DNA of 64,000 bases from positions 1 through 64,000 of the forward strand of contig NZ_JAESVP010000010.1 in the NCBI RefSeq assembly GCF_016765795.1, written 5' to 3'. Both the position numbers and the translations under genes were made by a program. The notes under the pieces were generated by a model. That model was not told the DNA's origin. It did no database searches and saw only the letters and a list, made by a program, of their open reading frames with translations. Each line of letters starts with the position of its first letter. The stretch's first letter is position 1. This DNA comes from Fuscibacter oryzae (GTDB taxonomy: Bacteria > Pseudomonadota > Alphaproteobacteria > Rhodobacterales > Rhodobacteraceae). Shown one piece after another: positions 37,582 to 46,242 of the stretch.

Positions 37582-39375
37582 GTGTCTGTTATCGGTCGAA
37601 CTTTTTCGGGCCTTCTGGCGCGGCTTTTGGGCCGGGGCTGGTCGCAGGGTGCTGTGGCGCGGGTCTTTCTGGAAAACGTGCCAGGACAACGGCTTACCTA
37701 TGCGTTGGCTATTTTGGCCATGGTGGGGGTTGCGGCCGCTACCGCTGCCTCGGCCTGGATCATGCAGGCGTTTTTCGATGCGATTTCGTCACCCGGCAAC
37801 CGGCAAAAGATCATGCTGGTCGCGGGGGCGGTTGCGCTGACCTTCCTTGTGCGCGGCGCGATGACCTATCTGCAACAGGTCATGCTGGCCAAGGCGGGCA
37901 ACCGGATTGTTGCGCAAATACAAACCCGCGTATTCGGGAAACTGCTGCGGCAGGACGCGGCCTTTTTCAGCGCCACCGATTCTTCGGACATTCTGATGCG
38001 GGTGACCCAAGGGGCGGCGGCGTCACGGGCGTTGATCGACGCGGTGGTTCTGGGGCTGGTGCGCGATCTTTTGACCTTTGTCGGCCTGCTGGCCGTGATG
38101 TTCTGGCAGCATGCGCTTTTGTCGGTGCTGTTCCTGATTGTCGGCCCGATTGCGGCGCTGGGGCTGCGGGTCATTCTGGCCCGTGTGCGCAACGTGGCGG
38201 GCAAGGAACTGACCTCGGTTTCCGAGATCTACAAGATCTTGCAGGAAACGGCGGCGGGGGTTCGCATTATCAAGACCTTCCATCTGGAAGGGCTGATGGC
38301 CGACCGGATGACCACCGCCGTGCGCGAGGTGGAGCGGCGGCAGAACGCGATGGTGCGGCTGCAATCCATCACCGTGCCGATGCTGGATGTGCTGGCGGGC
38401 CTGTGCATTGCCGGGATTCTGCTGATTTCCACCACCAGTCTGGCGGGCGGCACCACGACCTCTCCGGGGCAGCTTATGTCCTTCGTGACCGCGCTGTTGA
38501 TGGCCTATGACCCGGCGCGGCGGCTGTCGCAAACCCGCGTGCAGGTAGAGGCGGCGCTGGTGAGCGTGCAACTGGTGTTCGACATCATGGACCGGCAAGA
38601 GGTGCTGACCGAGGCACCAGATGCCCGGCCCCTGCCCCCGCCGCCGCATGAGGTGCGGTTTGACGATGTGGTCTTCGAATATCAGGGCGGCAAGCGCGCG
38701 CTGGACCATGTGAACCTGACCTGCAAGGCGGGGCAGACCATCGCCTTTGTCGGCCCGTCGGGTGGCGGTAAATCAACCCTGCTCAACATGATCTTGCGTC
38801 TGCAAGACCCGACCAGCGGGGCGGTAACGATCAACGGCATGGACCTGCGGGCCGCCACAACGGCCTCGCTGCGGGCGGCGGTGTCTTATGTCGGGCAAGA
38901 GACGTTCCTGTTTTCCAACTCGGTGCGCGAAAACATTCGGCTGGGGCGGCGAGAGGCCACGGATGCCGAGGTGGAAGAGGCCGCACGGGTGGCGCAGGCG
39001 CATGATTTCATCGCCGCGCTGGATCAGGGCTATGACACGCCGATCGGCGAGAATGGCGCGTTCCTGTCGGGCGGGCAGCGCCAGCGCATCGCGATTGCGC
39101 GGGCGGTGCTGAAAAACGCCTCGATCCTGATATTGGACGAGGCGACGAGTGCCTTGGACAACCTGTCGGAACGTGGCGTGCGCGACGGGTTGCGCGCTTT
39201 GACCCAAGGGCGGACCACAATCATGGTGGCGCATCGGCTGTCTACCGTGATCCACGCCGACCGGATTTGTTATCTGGAAGAGGGCAGGGTGGTGGAAGAG
39301 GGCAATCTGGAAGAATTGCTGGCCATGGGCGGGCGGTTCAGGGCGCTTTTTGAGTCCAGCGCCCTGACCGAATAA
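37582..39375 (+). CDS. MsbA-like ABC exporter (fused permease-ATPase)
   Basis: A 597-residue half-transporter. Six membrane helices (about residues 35-320) precede the nucleotide-binding domain with Walker A GPSGGGKST, Q-loop, signature LSGGQRQRIAIARA and Walker B ILILDEATSALDN, then the H-loop VAHRLSTV. The family exports lipid A-core, drugs, peptides or lipids as a homodimer. Similarity is to the MsbA/BmrA group; the substrate cannot be told from sequence. The start is GTG at 37582 with GAGGA 12-13 nt upstream. Its stop abuts the convergent next gene with no gap. Confidence 0.85.
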   Translation: MSVIGRTFSGLLARLLGRGWSQGAVARVFLENVPGQRLTYALAILAMVGVAAATAASAWIMQAFFDAISSPGNRQKIMLVAGAVALTFLVRGAMTYLQQVMLAKAGNRIVAQIQTRVFGKLLRQDAAFFSATDSSDILMRVTQGAAASRALIDAVVLGLVRDLLTFVGLLAVMFWQHALLSVLFLIVGPIAALGLRVILARVRNVAGKELTSVSEIYKILQETAAGVRIIKTFHLEGLMADRMTTAVREVERRQNAMVRLQSITVPMLDVLAGLCIAGILLISTTSLAGGTTTSPGQLMSFVTALLMAYDPARRLSQTRVQVEAALVSVQLVFDIMDRQEVLTEAPDARPLPPPPHEVRFDDVVFEYQGGKRALDHVNLTCKAGQTIAFVGPSGGGKSTLLNMILRLQDPTSGAVTINGMDLRAATTASLRAAVSYVGQETFLFSNSVRENIRLGRREATDAEVEEAARVAQAHDFIAALDQGYDTPIGENGAFLSGGQRQRIAIARAVLKNASILILDEATSALDNLSERGVRDGLRALTQGRTTIMVAHRLSTVIHADRICYLEEGRVVEEGNLEELLAMGGRFRALFESSALTE

Positions 39376-39873
39376 TCACGGCAGCGCGTTCAGCACGGCC
39401 AGAACCTGCGCGTTTGTCTTGCCCGCATCGGTGGCCAGTTTGGCAAGCGACGTGTCGGGCTGTGCCGGAATGCCCTGTGCGGCAAGGGCATCGGTCAGCG
39501 CCTGTGTCGTGACATGCAGCGCGGGCGCTAGTTCGGCGGGGGTGGCGGCAAGCGCCTTTTCGGCAAAGGCGAATTGCGGTGGGCCCCCTGCCCCACCGGG
39601 CGACCCGGTCGGGTAAAGAAACGACAGCGCCGCCCCCAATGACAGAACCAGCGCATAACCCATGGGCGCGCGGCGCAGATAGGCGGTCATCGGGCGCCAG
39701 TTCTTCCAGATGTGCAGCATGAAGGGCACGATCAGCACCATGGAAAGCCATTCGTGCATAGCGTGAAAGCCGCCGGGGCCGATGTGGAAAAACAGCGCGA
39801 TCCCAGAGATGAGGGAGACGAGGAAAAGCCCCGTGATCAGGGGCGTGGCATAGGTATGAAACAGGCGCGACAT
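39376..39873 (-). CDS. DUF4405-like membrane protein
   Basis: A 165-residue protein. Two N-terminal membrane helices (TPLITGLFLVSLISGIALFF; EWLSMVLIVPFMLHIW) and a third near residues 72-86 carry His residues (HTYATPL, HIGPGGFH, HEWL, LHIWKNW) suited to heme or metal binding, as in cytochrome b561-like DUF4405 proteins. The C-terminal half is a soluble Ala-rich tail (about 90-165) with the SLAKLATDAGKT repeat-like form seen in small helical domains. Function unknown. Confidence 0.6.
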   Translation of the reverse strand: MSRLFHTYATPLITGLFLVSLISGIALFFHIGPGGFHAMHEWLSMVLIVPFMLHIWKNWRPMTAYLRRAPMGYALVLSLGAALSFLYPTGSPGGAGGPPQFAFAEKALAATPAELAPALHVTTQALTDALAAQGIPAQPDTSLAKLATDAGKTNAQVLAVLNALP

Positions 39874-39920
39874 GAGGGTTCCGGGCTTGGGCGTTTCCTG
39901 CGGGTGAAACGCCGGGCCGG

Positions 39921-41129
39921 TCAGCTTCCGTCGCGCAGCCAGCCTTCGGTGAATTCCACCCTCTCACAACCCGCAAAATCGGCGAGGCGGACCAGTTCGG
40001 CCTCCAGCCTTGCCAGCCGCGCCTTGGGCATGGTCTGGCGCGCCTCTGGCCAATAGGCGCGGACGCGCAGTGCGCCTTGGTCGCGAAAGGCCTTGGCGTC
40101 GATCCGGCCGATCAGGCGCTCGCCCTCCATCACCGGAAAGACGTAATAACCGTATTGGCGTTTGGGCTCGGGCACGAAAACCTCGATCCGGTAGAAAAAG
40201 CCGAACAGGCGCTCCGCACGCGCCCGGTCGCGCAACGCGGGGTCAAAGGGTGACAGGATGCGCAGGCGATTGGGCGCGGGCGGCAGGGTGGCGGCATGGG
40301 CCAGCAGATCGGGGCGGGCAAGGCTGCGACGGGGTTTGCCGTCGAAGCCTTCGATGTCAACTTCGATCAGGCGACCGGCGGCCAGCGCGCCCTTGGCCCA
40401 GGCCCGCGCCTCATCCGGCGTGATCGCATTCCAATAGGCCTGCAACTCTCCGGTGGTGGCAAAGCCAAGGCGATCCAGCGCGGCAGAGCAGGCCCAGTCG
40501 ATGTGGTCACCGGTGGGGATGTCTGGCAAGCGGTGAGCATCGGGGATGACCCGCTCGGTCAGGTCGTAATATTTGCGAAACCCCTCGCGCCGGGTAACCG
40601 ACAGTTGGCCGGTGCGCCACAGCCATTCCAGCGCGGTTTTCGACGGGTGCCATTCCCACCAGCCGCCGCGCCGCTCCTCACCCTCGCCCACCTCAGTCGA
40701 GGATACGGGGCCTTCGGCGGCAACACGGTTCAGGATGGTATCAAGCTGCCCCTCGTAGCCATCGGAAAACCAGCGGTGCCAGTTGGTGCGCAGCCGGTCA
40801 TTGGCACGGGCAAAACGATGCTTCCAATGCGGGAAAACGGCGACCGGCAGGATCGAGGCGTCATGCGTCCAATGCTCGAACAGCGCGCGGTCCTTCTCGG
40901 CCAGCCGTTTCAGCGCCGGGGGCCGGTAGGTGGGACGGCGCGACCACAGGATCATGTGATGCGCCCGTTCGACCGTGTTGATGCTGTCCACTTGCACAAA
41001 ACCGATGCGGTCGATCACCTCGCACAACGCGGCCCCCCTGGCAGGACCGACTGGCGCATCACCAAGCCCGTGGCGATGCAAGAACAAGCGACGGGCAAGG
41101 GCGTTGGGCAAAAGGGGAATGGCATTCAT
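39921..41129 (-). CDS. Winged-helix protein of the YcaQ/AlkZ family (probable crosslink DNA glycosylase)
   Basis: A 402-residue protein. Near the N terminus FVQVDSINTVERAHHMILWSR includes the Gln-x-Asp (QVD) form of the catalytic motif of AlkZ/YcaQ glycosylases, which remove alkylated or crosslinked bases. Several winged-helix repeats follow. AlkZ (QxQ) works on azinomycin crosslinks, YcaQ (QxD) on nitrogen-mustard type lesions. The ATG at 41129 is chosen because LLPNALARRLFLHR is the usual beginning; the Shine-Dalgarno is weak. Confidence 0.78.
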   Translation of the reverse strand: MNAIPLLPNALARRLFLHRHGLGDAPVGPARGAALCEVIDRIGFVQVDSINTVERAHHMILWSRRPTYRPPALKRLAEKDRALFEHWTHDASILPVAVFPHWKHRFARANDRLRTNWHRWFSDGYEGQLDTILNRVAAEGPVSSTEVGEGEERRGGWWEWHPSKTALEWLWRTGQLSVTRREGFRKYYDLTERVIPDAHRLPDIPTGDHIDWACSAALDRLGFATTGELQAYWNAITPDEARAWAKGALAAGRLIEVDIEGFDGKPRRSLARPDLLAHAATLPPAPNRLRILSPFDPALRDRARAERLFGFFYRIEVFVPEPKRQYGYYVFPVMEGERLIGRIDAKAFRDQGALRVRAYWPEARQTMPKARLARLEAELVRLADFAGCERVEFTEGWLRDGS

Positions 41130-41227
41130 GCGACCATCGGTAGCATGTCGGCGACCCCGATCAAGGCCTGTGGTAACATGCTGAAACATTCACGCCGAAA
41201 TCGTGACCCCAAAGGGCGAAACCCTCT

Positions 41228-41256
41228 CTTGAACATGGGGGCCGGGGGCTTAGTTT
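41228..41256 (+). promoter_or_regulatory. Candidate promoter of the antiporter gene
   Basis: CTTGAA (41228-41233), 17 nt, TAGTTT (41251-41256). CTTGAA equals the RpoH -35 consensus, while the shifted TTGAAC-16-TAGTTT fits housekeeping sigma. The expected start of transcription near 41263 is 14 nt before the TTG at 41277 and 35 nt before that at 41298. Confidence 0.35.
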
Positions 41257-41297
41257 GGGCATGATCCCGTAAGTTATTGCAGAAAGAGGTGCCGCTT

Positions 41298-42587
41298 TTG
41301 CCCCATGAGACTCCCCTGATCACCACATTGGTTGTTGGCCTGTCGCTGGCCTTCATCTTTGGCGTCTTTGCCCATCGGCTGAAGCTGCCGCTTCTGGCGG
41401 GGTATCTGATGGCGGGGGTTGTGTTGGGGCCGTTCACACCGGGCTTCGTCGCAGATCAGGAGATTGCCAGCGAGCTGGCCGAACTGGGGGTGATCTTGCT
41501 GATGTTCGGCGTCGGCATGCACTTTTCGCTGAAAGAGCTGCTTGCCGTCAAGATGATCGCCATTCCCGGCGCAATCGGCCAGATCGCCGTGGCGACTGCG
41601 GCGGGTGCTGCCTTGGGCTGGGTCTTGGGCTGGGGCATTGGTGCCGGACTGATCTTTGGCCTGTCCCTGTCGGTCGCCTCTACCGTCGTGCTGCTGCGCG
41701 CCTTGCAAGAGCGCGGCATTGTCAAAGAGGAACGCGGCCATATCGCGGTGGGCTGGCTGATCGTGGAAGATCTCGTCATGGTCATCGCATTGGTGATGAT
41801 CCCGCCGCTGGCCGGCCTCTTGGGCGGTATCTCGGCCCCGGTGGAAGAGGGCGCGCAGGCCGTGGCGCGGCTGGGCTTTGGCCCGGTGGCGGCCACGCTG
41901 ATGCTGACGGCGGTCAAGGTGGCCAGCTTTGTCGCCATCATGCTTATCATCGGCACCAAGGCGATTCCGGCCATTCTGCATTACGTCGCCCATACCGGGG
42001 TGCGCGAACTGTTCCGCCTGTCGGTTCTGGCCATTGCGCTGGGGATCGCCTGGGCCAGTTCCACCTTTTTCGGCGTCAGCTTTGCCTTGGGCGCGTTCTT
42101 TGCCGGGATGGTCATGTCTACCTCCACCCTGTCCACACAGGCGATGAAAGAAACGCTGCCGCTGCGCGATGCCTTCGCGGTGCTGTTCTTCGTCTCGGTG
42201 GGGATGCTGTTCAACCCGTCGATCATATGGACGCAGCCCTTCTCGCTGCTGGTCACGGTGCTGATCATCGTGGTGGTCAAGGCAGTTGCCGCCTATGCCA
42301 TCGTGCGCGCCTTTGGCCGCGACCGCGAAACCGCGCTGACCATTGGTGCCAGCCTGGCCCAGATTGGTGAGTTTTCCTTCATCCTGATCGTGATGGGGGT
42401 CAAACTGTGGATCGTGCCTGTGATGGCGCGCGATCTGGTGGTGGCCGGGGCGCTGGTGTCTATTCTGGTCAACCCCTTGATGTTCAAGTGGCTGGACAAG
42501 CTGGTGTTTCCCGAAAAGCCAACCCCGAAACCCGTGGGGGATGCAGACGAGGGAGATACGGCAGAGGATACGCCCAAGGCGGCGTGA
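41298..42587 (+). CDS. CPA2-family cation/proton antiporter (YbaL/KefB-like)
   Basis: A 429-residue membrane protein with about 12-13 helices. HRLKLPLLAGYLMAGVVLGP is the first-helix signature; LSLSVASTVVLLRALQERG and VEDLVMVIALVMIPPL belong to the ion-path core. The TrkA-N regulatory domain present in E. coli YbaL and KefB is missing; the chain ends soon after the last helix with a short acidic tail. The start is uncertain: TTG at 41298 has GAGG at good spacing, while TTG at 41277 would add 7 residues. Potassium or sodium exchange for protons is likely. Confidence 0.82.
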   Translation: MPHETPLITTLVVGLSLAFIFGVFAHRLKLPLLAGYLMAGVVLGPFTPGFVADQEIASELAELGVILLMFGVGMHFSLKELLAVKMIAIPGAIGQIAVATAAGAALGWVLGWGIGAGLIFGLSLSVASTVVLLRALQERGIVKEERGHIAVGWLIVEDLVMVIALVMIPPLAGLLGGISAPVEEGAQAVARLGFGPVAATLMLTAVKVASFVAIMLIIGTKAIPAILHYVAHTGVRELFRLSVLAIALGIAWASSTFFGVSFALGAFFAGMVMSTSTLSTQAMKETLPLRDAFAVLFFVSVGMLFNPSIIWTQPFSLLVTVLIIVVVKAVAAYAIVRAFGRDRETALTIGASLAQIGEFSFILIVMGVKLWIVPVMARDLVVAGALVSILVNPLMFKWLDKLVFPEKPTPKPVGDADEGDTAEDTPKAA

Positions 42588-42641
42588 GCGGCTGTTGAGC
42601 GCCCTTTACCCCCTCCTTCCCCGCTGCTGGGGGGCCTAGGC

Positions 42642-43838
42642 TTACAACCCCGCCTCGGCGGCAATCTCGGCCCGGGTTTTGCGCGACCGTTCGGTGGCCG
42701 ACTTCAACTGGCCGCAGGCGGCCATGATGTCTTCGCCGCGCGGGGTGCGGATCGGGCTGGCGTAACCGGCCTTGTAGATGATGTCGGCAAACGCCTCGAT
42801 CCGTTCCCAATCGCTGCGCTCATAGGGGGAGCCCGGCCATTCGTTGAACGGGATCAGGTTGATCTTGGCCGGAATGCCCGCGATCAGTTTCACCAGACGG
42901 CGGGCGTCGGCGTCGCTGTCGTTCACACCTTTCAGCATGACATATTCAAAGGTGATCCGCTCGCTGTTCGACAGCTTGGGGTAATCGCGCAGCTCATCCA
43001 GCAGGGCCTTGATGTTCCAGCGCTTGTTGATCGGCACCAGTTTGTCGCGCACCTCGTCAGTCGTCGCGTGAAAGCTGACGGCAAGCTGGCAACCGATTTC
43101 GGTGGCCGCACGGGCAATCTCGGGCACCACACCGCTGGTCGACAGGGTGATCCGGCGGCGACCGAGGGCGATGCCTTCGCCGTCCATCACCACGCGCATC
43201 GCATCGCGGACGTTGTCAAAGTTATAGAGCGGCTCGCCCATACCCATCAGCACGACGTTTGACACAAGCCGCGTTTCATCCTTGGGGTCGCCCGGCTGCG
43301 GCCATTCGTTCAAATCGTCGCGCGCCAACATGACCTGCCCCACAATCTCACCGGCCGTCAGGTTGCGCACCAGTTTCTGCGTCCCGGTGTGGCAGAAGGA
43401 ACAGGTCAGCGTGCAACCCACCTGCGACGACACGCAAAGGGTACCGCGGGTTTCTTCAGGGATATAGACCACCTCAACCTCATGCCCGCCAGCGATGCGA
43501 ACAAGGTATTTGCGGGTGCCATCGGCAGAGACCTGACGGCTGACCACCTGCGGGATTTCAATGGTGAAATGATCGGCCAGCAGGGCGCGGTAATCCTTGG
43601 CCAGATTGGTCATCGCCGCAAAATCGCGCACGCCCCAGTGATAGACCCATTGCCAGATTTGCCCCAGCCGCATCTTGGCCTGCCGTTCCGGCGTTCCGGC
43701 CTCGATCAGAGCGGCGCGCAACTGATCGCGCGTCAGGCCGACAAGGTTCAGCTTGCCACCCTCGGGCAGTTTGCGCGGGATGGTGTGAACATCTTGGGTA
43801 ATGGGGGCGAATGCCGCGTTCGAGGCGGAGTCAGTCAT
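42642..43838 (-). CDS. rlmN: Dual-specificity rRNA/tRNA adenine-C2 methyltransferase RlmN
   Basis: A 398-residue radical SAM enzyme that methylates A2503 of 23S rRNA and A37 of some tRNAs. The cluster motif CTLTCSFC (CxxxCxxC) follows [18 protein letters not shown] and [13 protein letters not shown] are typical. The final catalytic Cys region [20 protein letters not shown] is intact. ATG at 43838. It was not checked whether a promoter lies inside the 126-nt gap to the IalB-like gene, which has its own terminator. Confidence 0.95.
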   Translation of the reverse strand: MTDSASNAAFAPITQDVHTIPRKLPEGGKLNLVGLTRDQLRAALIEAGTPERQAKMRLGQIWQWVYHWGVRDFAAMTNLAKDYRALLADHFTIEIPQVVSRQVSADGTRKYLVRIAGGHEVEVVYIPEETRGTLCVSSQVGCTLTCSFCHTGTQKLVRNLTAGEIVGQVMLARDDLNEWPQPGDPKDETRLVSNVVLMGMGEPLYNFDNVRDAMRVVMDGEGIALGRRRITLSTSGVVPEIARAATEIGCQLAVSFHATTDEVRDKLVPINKRWNIKALLDELRDYPKLSNSERITFEYVMLKGVNDSDADARRLVKLIAGIPAKINLIPFNEWPGSPYERSDWERIEAFADIIYKAGYASPIRTPRGEDIMAACGQLKSATERSRKTRAEIAAEAGL

Positions 43839-43911
43839 GGTCAGATCCTTGGGTTTGGCCTTGCGACAGGCGATCTGGGTGCGGATTGGCGGCTTTTAGG
43901 CGATTCGCGGC

Positions 43912-43944
43912 AAAAACGAAAGCGCCCCGGAAAACCGGGGGCGC
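43912..43944 (-). terminator. Intrinsic terminator of the IalB-like gene
   Basis: Minus-strand stem GCGCCCCCGG/CCGGGGCGC around TTTT (GCGCCCCGG at 43922-43930, CCGGGGGCGC at 43935-43944 on the plus strand; one extra G bulges), then TTTCGTTTTTG. It lies 20 nt after the stop at 43965. Confidence 0.85.
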
Positions 43945-43964
43945 CGTGTCGCGGAATACGCGGC

Positions 43965-44504
43965 TTATTTGCAGCGTTTGGCGGCTTCGTCCATCGCGGC
44001 AGTAAAACCGCGCAAGCTGAAGGTATCCTTGGTCTGGGTGCCCTTGCCCGACCGCGCCGACATCACGGCGGAATTGCCTTTTTGCATGGCGGCAAGGATG
44101 GCGGCATCGTTCTGCGACCCATCCGCTTGCGGCCAGGCCCATTCATTCTCGGGCGAGGTGGTGCCGGGGACCAGATCAAACGTGTTGCCGTCAATCTCCA
44201 TCTTGACGGTCGATTCCGGGGCGAAGGGATAGCCGCCGGTAAAAGACACTTCGGGTTGGGCGCCGGGGCGGAAGGTGACAAACATCTGGATATCGCCACG
44301 CCGCACGGTTGCGGGCTTGCCGTCCTTGATGTTCACCGTTTCTTTCGGCACCGAAACCGCCCAGCATTCCTTGGGGTTTTCCTCGGTGAACACACTCCAG
44401 TCGGTTTTCACCGCGACCTGGTTGTTCGATTCCTGCGCCTGGGCGATGCCTGCGGTCATCACCACGGCGGCGGTGCAGGCCGCGCTGACCATCCGGTTCA
44501 TCAT
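43965..44504 (-). CDS. IalB-family (invasion-associated locus B) periplasmic protein
   Basis: A 179-residue exported protein. The signal peptide ends at GIAQAQE (residues 17-23). The mature part has WSVFTEENPKECWAVS, a form typical of IalB proteins, with a Cys partner at the end (AKRCK). Alphaproteobacterial homologues are common in free-living species, so the name does not imply invasion. Adjacent ATGs at 44504 and 44501 follow GGAGG at 10-13 nt. It is monocistronic with its own terminator. Function unknown. Confidence 0.78.
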   Translation of the reverse strand: MMNRMVSAACTAAVVMTAGIAQAQESNNQVAVKTDWSVFTEENPKECWAVSVPKETVNIKDGKPATVRRGDIQMFVTFRPGAQPEVSFTGGYPFAPESTVKMEIDGNTFDLVPGTTSPENEWAWPQADGSQNDAAILAAMQKGNSAVMSARSGKGTQTKDTFSLRGFTAAMDEAAKRCK

Positions 44505-44673
44505 TGTCTCACAGCCTCCAAGCTGTTCATGCCTCGGTCCCGCAGGGCCCGGTCTTGCCTGGCCGATTGATGCAGCGGGTTTTCTTCGCTCGATATTCCA
44601 GACATAACCGGAAAAGGCCAATCGGCGAAAGCCCCTTGGGCATGAATTCGCGCATCTGTGAGGGGGAAAAGGC

Positions 44674-45669
44674 ATGGGCAAGGCCATTCCGATGGTGGAA
44701 TTGTGGCGCGGGGGGCTGCTGGAAAGCACCCATCTGGGCCATGCAGTGATCTGCGATGAGGCGGGGCAGATTGTCGAAGCCTGGGGCGACCCCGGGCGAG
44801 TGATCTTTCCGCGATCCTCCTGCAAGATGTTGCAGGCGCTGCCCTTGCTGGAAACCGGGGCCGCCGATGCCCATGGGTTGACCGAGGCGCATCTGGCGCT
44901 GTCTTGCGCCAGCCATCAGGGCGCTGCCATTCATGTGGAGATGGCTGGCAAATGGCTGAAAGATCTGGGCTTGGGCGAAGCCAACCTGCGCTGCGGCGCG
45001 CATGAGCCGCTGGATCATGCCGAGCGTGACCGCCTGATCAGCCACCACGACAAGCCTTGCCAGTTGCACAACAATTGCTCTGGCAAGCATTCGGGCTTTC
45101 TGACCGTGGTCAAGCATCTTGGCGTTGGCCCGGAATATGTGGAGCTGGACCACCCCTTGCAAAAGGCGATCAAGGCCAGTTTCGAGGAAGTCACAAACGA
45201 GACCAGCGCCGGTTGGGGCATTGACGGCTGTTCGGCCCCGAACTTTGCCTGTTCGGTCACCGGGCTGGCGCGGTCGATGTCGGCTTTCGCCTCGGCCAGC
45301 GAGGACGGGAACACGCGGCAAAAGGCAATGCACCGGCTGACCCGCGCCATGGCAACATATCCCGAACTGGTCGCTGGTGAGGGCCGCGCCTGCACCGAGC
45401 TGATGCGGGCAATGGGCGGCAAGGTGGCGATCAAGACCGGCGCAGAGGCCGTGTTCGTGGCGATCATCCCCGAGAAAAAGCTGGGCATCGCGCTGAAGAT
45501 CGAAGACGGCAATTCCCGTGCCTCTGAGGCGGCGATCACGGCCATTTTGGCGCGGATCGGTGTGCTGGACGCGGCCCATCCGGCAGCGCAAAAGCGCCTG
45601 CCCGCCGAACAGCGCAACTGGCGCGGATTGCACACCGGCGAATTGCGGCTGTCGGCCGGATTTCTTTAG
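44674..45669 (+). CDS. Asparaginase II family protein (Rhizobium-type L-asparaginase)
   Basis: A 331-residue enzyme. SSCKMLQALPLLETGAAD and NNCSGKHSGFL carry the Ser-x-x-Lys and Cys/Lys residues characteristic of the Rhizobium etli AsnA-type (ReAII) asparaginases, a family unrelated to E. coli asparaginases. It would hydrolyse asparagine to aspartate and ammonia. A strong Shine-Dalgarno (AGGGGGAAAAGG) precedes the ATG. The region is divergent from the IalB-like gene. Confidence 0.85.
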   Translation: MGKAIPMVELWRGGLLESTHLGHAVICDEAGQIVEAWGDPGRVIFPRSSCKMLQALPLLETGAADAHGLTEAHLALSCASHQGAAIHVEMAGKWLKDLGLGEANLRCGAHEPLDHAERDRLISHHDKPCQLHNNCSGKHSGFLTVVKHLGVGPEYVELDHPLQKAIKASFEEVTNETSAGWGIDGCSAPNFACSVTGLARSMSAFASASEDGNTRQKAMHRLTRAMATYPELVAGEGRACTELMRAMGGKVAIKTGAEAVFVAIIPEKKLGIALKIEDGNSRASEAAITAILARIGVLDAAHPAAQKRLPAEQRNWRGLHTGELRLSAGFL

Positions 45670-45704
45670 AAAAAGGGAAAGCCCCCGACCTTGCGGTCGA
45701 GGGC
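45669..45704 (-). terminator. GC-rich hairpin with a minus-strand T-rich tail
   Basis: GCCCCCGACC (45681-45690) pairs with GGTCGAGGGC (45695-45704; one mismatch) around TTGC. The A-rich 45669-45680 makes a T-rich tail (CTTTCCCTTTTT) only on the minus strand, yet no minus-strand gene is annotated to its right before 46243. On the plus strand it may still slow polymerase after the asparaginase gene. Confidence 0.55.
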
Positions 45705-45896
45705 GGCCCTCACCAGCACGTCACGCAGCGATCAGGGGCAAGAACGCCGCGCTTCTTACTGGTTACACAGCTTTTTTGACGCCGGAATATGTCGCTGTCT
45801 GGGTTGCGCCAAGGTCAGGCCCGGATGATTTCTGGGCCATTCGGTGTCAGTATTTCCAAGGCTTGACCAATGGCGCCAAGGGGGTAACATTTACCC
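45705..45896. other. Intergenic region after the asparaginase gene
   Basis: Holds the promoter of the DUF2794 gene at its right end. A 25-codon minus-strand frame (45840-45763) begins with ATG but has no Shine-Dalgarno. With the minus-strand terminator at 45669-45704 a small minus-strand RNA is conceivable, but no good promoter for it was seen. Confidence 0.4.
45863..45890 (+). promoter_or_regulatory. Promoter of DUF2794 gene, predicting a leaderless mRNA
   Basis: TTGACC (45863-45868), 16-nt spacer, TAACAT (45885-45890). Transcription should begin 6-8 nt after the -10, which is the ATG at 45897 itself. No Shine-Dalgarno is at the right place. Confidence 0.5.
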
Positions 45897-46238
45897 ATGA
45901 CGGTGCAATCGCCGACCCCTTTTCCCCATTCCCCGCACCTGCCAGAGCAGGTCAGCTTTCAACGGCAAGAGCTGGGCGTGATTCTGGGCCTTTATGGCCG
46001 GATGGTCGCGGCGGGCGAATGGCGCGATTACGGGATTTCGGCGCTGCCCGATGTGGCAGTGTTCGCGATCTTCCGGCGCACGGCGGAATATCCGCTGTAC
46101 CGGATCGAAAAGCGCCCCAAACTGCGTGCCCGGCAAGGAATGTATGCGGTTATTGGCAGCGAAGGGCAGGTGCTGCGGCGCGGCCATGATCTGGCGGCAG
46201 TGCTGCGGGTGCTGGAAAAGGTACGCCCCGTAGAGTGA
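45897..46238 (+). CDS. DUF2794-family protein
   Basis: A 113-residue soluble protein of an alphaproteobacterial family of unknown function. The core FQRQELGVILGLYGRMVAAG, WRDYGIS and VAVFAIFRR is what I recognise as DUF2794. It appears to be expressed from a leaderless transcript. The next gene converges and ends 4 nt away. Confidence 0.75.
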   Translation: MTVQSPTPFPHSPHLPEQVSFQRQELGVILGLYGRMVAAGEWRDYGISALPDVAVFAIFRRTAEYPLYRIEKRPKLRARQGMYAVIGSEGQVLRRGHDLAAVLRVLEKVRPVE

Positions 46239-46242
46239 AGGA

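Noticed and set aside
45763-45840. 25-codon minus-strand frame
   Set aside because: No Shine-Dalgarno or promoter; kept only as a possibility within the minus-strand RNA observation.
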